Shown: one piece after another, positions 1 through 5,183 of the stretch
Numbering within the stretch: the first letter of the stretch is position 1
Layout: every line of letters starts with the position of its first letter
NCBI GenBank assembly: GCA_015491145.1
Contig: WFWM01000034.1
Coordinates: forward strand, 1 to 9,260
DNA: 9,260 bases
Source: Patescibacteria group bacterium
GTDB lineage: Bacteria > Patescibacteriota > Minisyncoccia > Phycocordibacterales > UBA12088
Direction of reading: 5' to 3'
Program-made: the position numbers and the translations under genes
Notes under the pieces: generated by a model
Database searches by the model: none
Told to the model about the DNA's origin: nothing
The model's input: only the letters and a program-made list of their open reading frames with translations

Positions 1-111
1 GAAGCCGTAGAGGGTGTCAGTTGGGTAGACGATGATGCCGCCGTCTGCCACCACCTTCGCTGCTGCCTCTACCGCCGCACGCGAAGGAGAGGAAAATACC
101 ACCGCAGCCAT
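1..111 (-). CDS. tsaC: L-threonylcarbamoyladenylate synthase (TsaC/Sua5/YrdC), N-terminal fragment
   Basis: Only the first 37 residues are in the window; the gene continues past the left edge. Residues 24-37 read GGIIVYPTDTLYGF, the N-terminal signature of the YrdC/Sua5/TsaC fold (PTDTxYG). Family members join threonine, bicarbonate and ATP into threonylcarbamoyl-AMP, the first step of t6A37 modification of ANN-decoding tRNAs in the cytoplasm. The ATG at 111-109 is chosen because it leaves about 23 residues before the signature, as is usual. The frame stays open upstream and a GTG at 138-136 is an alternative. The six G's directly before the ATG are too close to act as a normal Shine-Dalgarno, while a -10-like TGATACGGT ends seven bases upstream. 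The family call is firm; TsaC versus the longer Sua5 form cannot be decided from this fragment. Confidence 0.88.
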   Translation of the reverse strand, partial: MAAVVFSSPSRAAVEAAAKVVADGGIIVYPTDTLYGF

Positions 112-118
112 CCCCCCT

Positions 119-127
119 ACCGTATCA
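119..127 (-). promoter_or_regulatory. candidate extended -10 for tsaC
   Basis: On the minus strand the sequence reads TGA-TACGGT, then seven bases, then the tsaC ATG. It fits the form TGnTAnnnT seen before other transcription-unit starts here, though the hexamer matches TATAAT at only three of six positions. I see no clear -35. If real, the message would start at or within a base or two of the ATG. Confidence 0.35.
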
Positions 128-168
128 AACAGTATCACCCCAACTTGTCGCCATTGTTTCGGAACGTA

Positions 169-177
169 TGCTATACT
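169..177 (+). promoter_or_regulatory. extended -10 promoter of tRNA-Val
   Basis: TGC-TATACT is a strong extended -10 (TGn plus a five-of-six match to TATAAT). It ends ten bases before the first base of the mature tRNA, so transcription would begin near 184 and leave only a few leader bases. TTGTCG at 145-150 is a possible -35 but lies 21 bases away, too far; the extended -10 may compensate. The spacer 112-187 also holds the start signals of the divergent tsaC. Confidence 0.65.
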
Positions 178-187
178 CCCCCTCAGC

Positions 188-263
188 GCGCGGTTAGCTC
201 AGTTGGTAGAGCACTCCCTTGACGTGGGAGGGGCCGGGGGTTCGAGTCCCTCACCGCGCACCA
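188..263 (+). tRNA. tRNA-Val (anticodon GAC)
   Basis: A complete cloverleaf can be read. The acceptor stem 188-194 pairs perfectly with 253-259. The D stem is GCTC (197-200) with GAGC (209-212). The anticodon stem CTCCC (214-218) pairs with GGGAG (226-230) around the loop TTGACGT, placing GAC at 221-223. The variable loop has five bases. The T stem 236-240 pairs with 248-252 (one G-U) around TTCGAGT. Discriminator A260 is followed by an encoded CCA at 261-263. Anticodon GAC decodes valine GUC and GUU. No intron or unusual arm is seen. The next base begins the ATG of the downstream gene. Confidence 0.97.
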
Positions 264-965
264 ATGGAGCATCACCCCTCTCAGGAGCCTCATCCTCCTC
301 AGCCGGAAGGAATTGCCTTCCGAGGGAGGCTCCTCTCCCTCTTGGGCCCCACGCGAACGATAGAAGGAGAGGTGCAGCGCACACGGGTATGGACTGTGGT
401 AGCGATCCAAGGGCAGGAAGCGGAGGGGGAAGACGAGGCTGTCGCAGATTTCCTTAGGAAAGCGCAGCAACAATTGAATGAACCAACAGAGGATCCCTCC
501 GATTTCTTCCTCCTTCACCAATCGATCATAGGTTTCACGATAGGCGTAGAAAAGGAGCACCCAATTCCCCACGCGTTTGTCGACCTCGTGTGGGTGAGGG
601 ACGAGTACAGCGGATTTGGCATCGGCAATCTCTTGACGCGACAATGGTATCGGCTCCGCAAGCCTCTCGTCCTCAGCAACACGGCGACACCCCCAGAGAA
701 ACTCATCACATCCATACAAGCCTCTCTATCTGATAGTGCGAAAGCGCCGCAGCTTTCCCCCTCGGAGAAAAAGAGCGATACTATCCCAGAGGAAATCAAA
801 ACCATTGCGCAGCGGTGGCAATCGTGGTACCAGAGACACGGATGGGTCCCCCTCTGCCCTCCCAATAAAGCCCTTCTCGTCTACCTCCAAACAACCCCTC
901 CTGCCACACGGCAAACCGCCGAGCAGCGCTTGCGCCACCTGTACTGCTCACCTTCCCATCGGTAG
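264..965 (+). CDS. divergent GNAT-like N-acetyltransferase
   Basis: A 233-residue protein that resembles the GNAT fold. Residues 103-121 have a hydrophobic strand ending in DLVWV, followed by EYSGFGIG, which matches the acetyl-CoA pyrophosphate-binding motif A (Q/RxxGxG/A). Near the C-terminus, WYQRHGWVP (188-196) matches the usual 'yerhGFv' strand. Between them lies a longer than usual, polar, Pro/Ser/Lys-rich segment (about 143-178), and the first 20 residues are His/Pro-rich. The substrate cannot be predicted. The ATG at 264 directly abuts the tRNA CCA, so there is no room for a Shine-Dalgarno outside the tRNA; co-transcription with the tRNA is likely. An in-frame ATG at 219 lies inside the tRNA and is rejected. 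The opposite strand is also open here, so the coding call rests on the GNAT motifs and is moderate. Confidence 0.58.
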   Translation: MEHHPSQEPHPPQPEGIAFRGRLLSLLGPTRTIEGEVQRTRVWTVVAIQGQEAEGEDEAVADFLRKAQQQLNEPTEDPSDFFLLHQSIIGFTIGVEKEHPIPHAFVDLVWVRDEYSGFGIGNLLTRQWYRLRKPLVLSNTATPPEKLITSIQASLSDSAKAPQLSPSEKKSDTIPEEIKTIAQRWQSWYQRHGWVPLCPPNKALLVYLQTTPPATRQTAEQRLRHLYCSPSHR

Positions 966-970
966 CCACA

Positions 971-997
971 CTCCAACACCTTTTACGGTGAATGGAG
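971..997. terminator. weak hairpin between convergent genes
   Basis: CTCC (971-974) pairs with GGAG (994-997) and CACC (977-980) with GGTG (987-990), separated by a small internal loop and closed by a six-base loop. It lies in the 49-base gap between the convergent stops of the GNAT-like gene and the CPAC membrane protein. There is no T tract on either side, so an intrinsic terminator is only a possibility. Confidence 0.25.
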
Positions 998-1014
998 GAC
1001 CGGCTCCTTCCCTC

Positions 1015-1539
1015 TCACTCCTTTCGCGCAACTCTACAAACCTCAGGTGATCCCGCAAGGTGCGCTCCGACAGCAAGGAGGGTGATCGCTCCAATCGCAA
1101 CAGTCCCCGCAAGGGTGCCTCGCCACTGCTGGAGCGCGGCAATGGTTCCCGCAGAGAGGAAACCCGCGAGGCCAACGAGGCAGGCAGGACAGGTGATGAG
1201 TGCGGCAAATGATCCGCCGGTTGCCCAAATGCCCGCTGCAGCGCTTGAGGCTGTTGCTTTTGCACCGCAACGGCGGAAACGCAGGAGGTAGAGACTCTGC
1301 GCGATGCTGTAGGAAGCGAGAAGGGCAAGCGTGCTGAGGAGGAACCAATCACGGGGGCGTAGCACGGTGAGTTGGAATGCCACATCGTTTCCCACCACCT
1401 GTGCTGCTGGCACCGCAACGAGGATTGCCATCAGCACCACCCATCCTGCCGCCAGCACCGCAATGGAGACGGGATCCCGCAGCACATTCCACACACCTCG
1501 CCCGATTGTTTGAACGGTGCGTGCAAGAGCTTCTACCAT
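1015..1539 (-). CDS. four-helix membrane protein with CPAC motif, unknown function
   Basis: A 174-residue integral membrane protein of a family I do not recognise with certainty. Hydrophobic segments lie at about 24-44, 65-86, 104-136 and 141-163. The third carries ITCPACLVGLAG, with Cys117 and Cys120 as a CxxC placed within the membrane segment. Cys91 sits just after helix 2 and Cys168 near the C-terminus. No signal peptide is evident. The CxxC could be redox-active or bind metal; this is inference, and the motif is not enough to call MerT, DsbD or VKOR. The ATG at 1539 is chosen because a good extended -10 ends eight bases upstream; the longer frame from 1617 would run across that promoter and the neighbouring one. 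Transcribed divergently from the PfkB kinase and convergent with the GNAT-like gene. Confidence 0.78.
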   Translation of the reverse strand: MVEALARTVQTIGRGVWNVLRDPVSIAVLAAGWVVLMAILVAVPAAQVVGNDVAFQLTVLRPRDWFLLSTLALLASYSIAQSLYLLRFRRCGAKATASSAAAGIWATGGSFAALITCPACLVGLAGFLSAGTIAALQQWRGTLAGTVAIGAITLLAVGAHLAGSPEVCRVARKE

Positions 1540-1547
1540 TATTCCGA

Positions 1548-1556
1548 AGCATAGCA
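1548..1556 (-). promoter_or_regulatory. extended -10 promoter of the CPAC membrane protein
   Basis: On the minus strand TGC-TATGCT is followed by eight bases and then the ATG at 1539. It differs from the tRNA-Val extended -10 (TGC-TATACT) at one base. No TTGACA-like -35 is clear. The start site would fall at or next to the A of ATG, and no purine-rich ribosome site precedes the start. Confidence 0.55.
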
Positions 1557-1573
1557 CAGAATCGTCGCCGCAG

Positions 1574-1602
1574 TTGCACAGGAGCCTTCCAGCACCTACA
1601 AT
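1574..1602 (+). promoter_or_regulatory. sigma70-type promoter of the PfkB kinase
   Basis: TTGCAC (1574-1579) and TACAAT (1597-1602) are separated by an ideal 17-base spacer. TACAAT matches five of six -10 positions; the -35 matches only TTG. Eight bases (ACTCCCCC) separate the -10 from the ATG at 1611, so the transcript would begin within a base or two of the start codon. AATACT at 1600-1605 is an alternative -10. The -35 overlaps the upstream end of the divergent promoter of the CPAC membrane protein. Confidence 0.5.
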
Positions 1603-1610
1603 ACTCCCCC

Positions 1611-2609
1611 ATGGCACTAGATTTCCTCGCCATTGGTGACATCGTGAACGACGAGTTCATCGCACTTGATCCGAACGAGGCAAGGGTGCTCGAAGAGGGA
1701 GGGGAACGCCTCATAGCAATGCGATTCGGCGACAAGCTGCCGTACCGAAGCGCACAACTCGTCCCTGCCGTCGGCAACAGCCCGAACGCGGCAGTTGCCG
1801 CCCACCGTCTCGGCCTTGCAAGCGCGTTGATGACGGATCTTGGAGAAGACGAGGGAGGGAACCTCGCCCTCGCGCAGCTGGAGCGAGAGGGGGTGGATAC
1901 CCGATTCGTGCGACGCCACAAGGGCAAGACCACCAATCACCACTATGTGCTTCGCCTCGGGGCAGAACGCACGATTCTCATCAAGCATGAGGTGTACCCC
2001 TACGCCTTTCCTGATCTCCCGGAGGAGCCGCGGTGGATCTACCTTTCTTCTGTAGGGAAGGAAGGTTCGCTCCCGTACCAACAGGCTATCGCCGCCTATG
2101 TCCAAGCGCATCCTACTGTCCACCTTGCGTTCCAGCCCGGTTCCTTCCAGATTCGGTTGGGCTATGCATCGTTGAAAGCGGTGTACCAGACAAGCACGCT
2201 CTTCTTCTGCAATCGGGAAGAAGCGATGACAATCCTCAACACCACCGATCGGGCTATTCGTCCGCTCCTTGAGGGTATCCATGCCCTCGGACCGCGCACC
2301 GTCGTCATCACCGACGGCCCGGAAGGTGCCTACGCATTTGATGGCGAGACAGTATGGTTTATGCCTCCCTACCCTGATCCCGCCCCTCCCGTTGATCGAA
2401 CCGGCGCAGGTGATTCCTTTGCCGCCACCTTCACCTGCGCGCTCGCACTTGGCAAATCAATTCCGGAGGCGCTCCAATGGGCACCAATCAACTCTGCCTC
2501 TGTCGTGCAGCACATTGGCGCGCAAAAAGGCCTCCTCTCCCGCTCTGAGCTTGAATCCTGGCTCTCACGCGCGCCAGCAGAGTACCGACCGCGGGTGCTG
2601 CCATCGTAG
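1611..2609 (+). CDS. PfkB-family sugar or nucleoside kinase
   Basis: A 332-residue ribokinase-like (PfkB) kinase, the usual length. The N-terminus FLAIGDIVNDEF matches the first beta strand. GNSPNAAVAAHRLG (55-68) fits the substrate-side PfkB signature. CNREEA (200-205) is the usual conserved Asn/Glu segment. VDRTGAGDSFAATF (261-274) is the second PfkB signature, with the anion hole GAG and catalytic base Asp268. The family phosphorylates hydroxymethyl groups of ribose, fructose, fructose-6-phosphate, adenosine and similar substrates; the specificity is not readable here. Convergence with an operon of transketolase and downstream of aldolase suggests feeding the pentose phosphate or glycolytic pools. 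The ATG at 1611 fits the family N-terminus and the promoter; the frame extends to 1377 but that part is antisense to the membrane protein. No Shine-Dalgarno is present. Confidence 0.93.
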   Translation: MALDFLAIGDIVNDEFIALDPNEARVLEEGGERLIAMRFGDKLPYRSAQLVPAVGNSPNAAVAAHRLGLASALMTDLGEDEGGNLALAQLEREGVDTRFVRRHKGKTTNHHYVLRLGAERTILIKHEVYPYAFPDLPEEPRWIYLSSVGKEGSLPYQQAIAAYVQAHPTVHLAFQPGSFQIRLGYASLKAVYQTSTLFFCNREEAMTILNTTDRAIRPLLEGIHALGPRTVVITDGPEGAYAFDGETVWFMPPYPDPAPPVDRTGAGDSFAATFTCALALGKSIPEALQWAPINSASVVQHIGAQKGLLSRSELESWLSRAPAEYRPRVLPS

Positions 2610-2610
2610 T

Positions 2611-2644
2611 CCTGAGGAGACATCACCTACTCTTCTTCCTCTGG
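2611..2644. terminator. weak hairpin at the convergent PfkB/small membrane protein junction
   Basis: CCTGAGGA (2611-2618) pairs with TCCTCTGG (2637-2644) with a single T-T mismatch and a 16-18 base loop. It spans the 17-base gap between the two stops and enters the 3' end of the minus-strand gene. No T tract follows in either direction, so a role as a bidirectional terminator is uncertain. Confidence 0.22.
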
Positions 2645-2818
2645 CACGAGACGGACTTCCGGAGGAATGTGTCGCTTCGCTGCCGCAAGGTACTCCGCCC
2701 CCTCCTCGCGGGCTCGGACAAGAAACGAGAGGGAGAGGAGGAGCACAGAGGCAAGGAGCAGCGATCCCACCAGAGTATTGATTCGGTGCGTCAGAACAGA
2801 GTGCATTCGGTGGTACAT
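2627..2818 (-). CDS. small single-span membrane protein, unknown function
   Basis: A 63-residue protein with no family I recognise. A basic/polar N-terminus (MYHRMHSVLTHRIN) is followed by one strong hydrophobic helix at about 15-36, then a charged tail (RAREEGAEYL...) ending in four glutamates. The positive-inside rule is ambiguous because His/Arg flank both ends. The ATG at 2818 lies ten bases after the transketolase C-terminal stop, and AGGA overlapping that stop codon, eight bases upstream of the ATG, could serve as a ribosome site. A longer frame from 2860 would overlap the transketolase end and is less likely. It is the last gene of the tktN-PPC-tktC operon. The clean membrane helix and operon spacing favour a real gene over a chance frame. 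Confidence 0.65.
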   Translation of the reverse strand: MYHRMHSVLTHRINTLVGSLLLASVLLLSLSFLVRAREEGAEYLAAAKRHIPPEVRLVPEEEE

Positions 2819-2828
2819 ACCCTCTTTC

Positions 2829-3824
2829 CTACTCCGCAAGGAGCGCTTGCACTGCCTCAATCACATCGCGAGGTGTGAGGTGGTACTCTTGGAAGAGTTC
2901 ATCGGGCTTCCCTGACTGGCCGAAGCGATCCTGCACCCCTACAAATCGCATTGGGAGCAATTGATGCTGAACGAAGAGCTCCGCAAGCGCGCTCCCCAGC
3001 CCTCCTGCCACTTGGTGCTCCTCAAGGCTCACCACTCCTCTTGCGCCACGCGTCGCATCGAGAATGGTTGCTGTGTCAAGCGGCTTCACGGTGGGAATGT
3101 GGAGCACACGTACGGCGACTCCCGATGCCTCTAGCGCCTTTGCTGCCTCAAGCGCAATAAAGAGCATTGTGCCTGTAGACGCGAGGACAACGGGATGTTC
3201 CCCATCCGCCTCCCACACCACATACGCCTTCCCTATGGTAAAGGGGGTTTCCGGTAGCGTCACAATTGGTGTCTTTTCCCGTGCAAACCGAAGGTATACC
3301 GGTGTGGGATGGGCAGCCGCTGCAGCTGTTGCCTTCCGCGCCTCTTCCGCATCCGCGGGGGCAACCACCGTCATATTGGGAATCACCCGCATAATGGCAA
3401 TATCCTCAAGCGCCTGATGGGTCGCGCCATCGGGACCGACGGAAACGCCGGCATGCATCCCGCAAACCTTGACTGGTTGGTCGTTGAGCGCGATGGTCGT
3501 TCGAATCTGCTCCCAGTTTCTCCCGGGACTGAAAGCGGCGTAGGAGGTGATGAAGGGAATGAGCCCTTCCGCAGCCATCCCGCTCGCTACCGCTGCAAGG
3601 TTCTGCTCCGCCACACCGACTTCTATGTAGCGATCAGGGAACCGGTCCCGGAACCACGCTGATCGCGTACTCTCCGCCAAATCAGCGCAGAGCACGACGA
3701 CTCGAGCGTCCCGCTCTCCCGCCTCTACCACGCCGCGACCAAACCCGTCGCGGGTGGCAGCCATCTCGCGTTGGCGTGGATCGAGAACACCGGGATGAAG
3801 GGGAAACGATGTAACAGGCGCCAT
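2829..3824 (-). CDS. tkt: transketolase, C-terminal half (Pyr and C-terminal domains)
   Basis: A 331-residue protein matching the second half of transketolase. It holds the pyrimidine-binding domain (about 18-185) with the catalytic glutamate in VGVAEQNLAAVASGMA (Glu73), which activates the ThDP aminopyrimidine. It also holds GMHAGVSVGPDGATHQALEDIA (122-143), a conserved transketolase segment with His124 and His136. The C-terminal transketolase domain (about 195-331) includes LEEHQVAGGLGSALAE (267-282) and DRFGQSG (299-305). It would pair with the N-terminal half to make a working enzyme that moves two-carbon ketol groups between sugar phosphates. The ATG at 3824 is ten bases after the PPC gene's TAA. 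An upstream extension to 4043 in this frame overlaps that gene and has no transketolase similarity. No Shine-Dalgarno is visible, so coupling is likely. Confidence 0.95.
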   Translation of the reverse strand: MAPVTSFPLHPGVLDPRQREMAATRDGFGRGVVEAGERDARVVVLCADLAESTRSAWFRDRFPDRYIEVGVAEQNLAAVASGMAAEGLIPFITSYAAFSPGRNWEQIRTTIALNDQPVKVCGMHAGVSVGPDGATHQALEDIAIMRVIPNMTVVAPADAEEARKATAAAAAHPTPVYLRFAREKTPIVTLPETPFTIGKAYVVWEADGEHPVVLASTGTMLFIALEAAKALEASGVAVRVLHIPTVKPLDTATILDATRGARGVVSLEEHQVAGGLGSALAELFVQHQLLPMRFVGVQDRFGQSGKPDELFQEYHLTPRDVIEAVQALLAE

Positions 3825-3834
3825 AGTGTGTTCG

Positions 3835-4263
3835 TTACCGAGAAGCGGGGGAGGGGAGGAGGAAGAGTCCAATGTCAGGCAGATACCGACGATCTTGCGG
3901 ATCAACTGGCCAAAGCGTAACCTCGAGGGTAACCGCCACCGATGCCTGCACGAGATGCCCTCCCCGCATCGCTCCTTCCGCATCAGCAAGGGCAATATGG
4001 GCGTGGAGGAACGGGGCGCCTTCCTTACGGGTAAGGTTCCCAACGAGTGAGACGACTTCCCAATCGCCCTGCAGCGTTCGCTCCTCGTAACGTTTTGAGG
4101 AAAGATGGTAGAAGGCGATAACCGGCTCTGACACTGCTCCTAACCCAACGAAGACTGCCCCTTCTAAGCCTCGATCGCGGCACACCTGCACGAGATCTTC
4201 CGGTAGGCGTGCTCCTCGTGGGAGCGATGCGAGTATTGGTGCTCCAGAAAAGGGTATTGCCAT
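3835..4263 (-). CDS. PPC domain (DUF296) protein
   Basis: A 142-residue single-domain protein of the PPC/DUF296 family (plant and prokaryote conserved), the usual length for the stand-alone bacterial form. Visible signatures are LPRGARLPEDLVQVC (14-28), LEGAVFVGLGAV (33-44), WEVVSLVGNL (68-77) and HAHIALADAEGAMRGGHL (87-104). His87, His89 and His103 are at the positions of the conserved metal-binding histidines of this fold. Prokaryotic members form small trimeric proteins of unknown function; in plants the domain occurs in AT-hook proteins. It starts six bases after the transketolase N-terminal stop and ends ten bases before the C-terminal half, so all three should be made together. A role in sensing or assembling with transketolase is speculation. 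Confidence 0.88.
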   Translation of the reverse strand: MAIPFSGAPILASLPRGARLPEDLVQVCRDRGLEGAVFVGLGAVSEPVIAFYHLSSKRYEERTLQGDWEVVSLVGNLTRKEGAPFLHAHIALADAEGAMRGGHLVQASVAVTLEVTLWPVDPQDRRYLPDIGLFLLPSPASR

Positions 4264-4269
4264 ACGCTG

Positions 4270-5133
4270 CTACTCATGCTGCGGTGCCTCGACGACGTCC
4301 GCGAGGGTGCGGAGCTGCCGAAGGAACCGTTCCGCCTCCTCACGAGAGGGGGGTTTGCCGTGCCAGCGGTAGTCGAACTCAATTTCCGGCACGCCGCGGC
4401 CGGGAATCGTGTGAGCGATAATCATTGTTGGCTTCTCGTAGATTGCTTTCGCGTGCTCAACCGCAGCAACGATTTCCTCCATATTGTGGCCGTCGATCTC
4501 AAGCACATGCCAGTTGAACGCCTCGTACTTCTCCCGAAGCGGCTCAAGTGGCATCACATCCTCCGTCATCCCGTTAATTTGAATGTTGTTGCGGTCCATA
4601 ATGGCGGTGAGATTGGAGAGCCGGTACTTCCCCGCAAACATCACCGCCTCCCACGTATTCCCTGCATCGTGTTCCCCATCAGAGGTGATGCAGTAGATGC
4701 GATGCCGCTTCCCCTGTATTCGCGCAGCAAGCGCCATTCCCGCAGCTTGCGAGAGCCCCTCCCCGAGCGGCCCTGAAGTCGTCTCCACCGCCGGTAGGAC
4801 TGTCCGTTCAGGATGCCCCTGCATCCGGGATCCAAATTGGCGCAATGTGAGCGCCTCCTCCCTCGAGAAGTAGCCGGCAAGCGCCATTGCTGCGTATCGC
4901 ACCGGCACGATGTGGCCATTCGAGAGAATGAGGCGATCCCGGTCTTCCCACAACGGATCTTTCGGATTGTGCCGAAGGATGTGGAAGTAGAACGCAGTGA
5001 AAATGTCAGCCATACCGAGCGGCCCTGCTGTGTGGCCTGATCCGGCAGCTACCAGCATCTCGATGAGGAGGATGCGAACCTCTGCTGCAATGCGCTCGAG
5101 CCGCAGCCGCTGTCCATCAGTGAGGTAAGGCAT
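4270..5133 (-). CDS. tkt: transketolase, N-terminal half (ThDP pyrophosphate domain)
   Basis: A 287-residue protein matching the first half of transketolase. It has SGHTAGPLG (32-40; His34 is the substrate-side histidine), SNGH (71-74), TTSGPLGEGLS (119-128), and the ThDP/metal motif SDGEHDAGNTWEA (151-163), with Asp152 and a following Asn in DRNNIQING (180-188). HTIPGRGVPE (241-250) and WHGKPP (257-262) match the end of the domain. The canonical SGHPG is SGHTA here, as in some split enzymes. It acts with the C-terminal half encoded two genes downstream. The ATG at 5133 starts seven-plus residues before the first helix and has no Shine-Dalgarno, but a -10-like site lies eight bases upstream. 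It heads the tktN-PPC-tktC-small protein block, 50 bases after the DUF389 stop. Confidence 0.95.
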   Translation of the reverse strand: MPYLTDGQRLRLERIAAEVRILLIEMLVAAGSGHTAGPLGMADIFTAFYFHILRHNPKDPLWEDRDRLILSNGHIVPVRYAAMALAGYFSREEALTLRQFGSRMQGHPERTVLPAVETTSGPLGEGLSQAAGMALAARIQGKRHRIYCITSDGEHDAGNTWEAVMFAGKYRLSNLTAIMDRNNIQINGMTEDVMPLEPLREKYEAFNWHVLEIDGHNMEEIVAAVEHAKAIYEKPTMIIAHTIPGRGVPEIEFDYRWHGKPPSREEAERFLRQLRTLADVVEAPQHE

Positions 5134-5141
5134 TGAGGGTT

Positions 5142-5150
5142 AGGATACCA
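5142..5150 (-). promoter_or_regulatory. candidate extended -10 promoter of the transketolase operon
   Basis: In the 50-base gap before tktN the minus strand reads TGG-TATCCT, then eight bases, then ATG. This is the same arrangement as for the CPAC membrane protein. The region where a -35 would lie (about 5165-5170) reads AAAGGG, not TTGACA. The block could also be reached by readthrough from the aldolase operon, since no terminator is visible between them. Confidence 0.45.
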
Positions 5151-5183
5151 CAAACACACTTTTTCCCTTTCCACATCCCATAA

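Noticed and set aside
183..719. Minus-strand open frame of 178 codons antisense to the GNAT-like gene and the tRNA
   Set aside because: Its C-terminal end is the antisense translation of the tRNA (the familiar RDSNPRPL-type peptide seen opposite many tRNAs), and the rest shows no domain.
1377..1610. N-terminal extension of the PfkB kinase frame
   Set aside because: It is antisense to the membrane protein, is Pro/Arg/His-rich without family similarity, and the family N-terminus begins at the ATG at 1611.
1617..2282. 221-codon minus-strand open frame opposite the PfkB kinase
   Set aside because: The plus frame has clear PfkB signatures; the antisense frame has none and is a by-product of GC-rich codons.
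3825..4043. 73-codon N-terminal extension of the transketolase C-terminal half
   Set aside because: It overlaps the PPC gene in another frame and has no transketolase similarity; the domain starts after the ATG at 3824.
2829..5133. Transketolase split as a frameshift or assembly error
   Set aside because: The halves are separated by a complete, conserved PPC gene and each has its own start and stop at a natural domain boundary.
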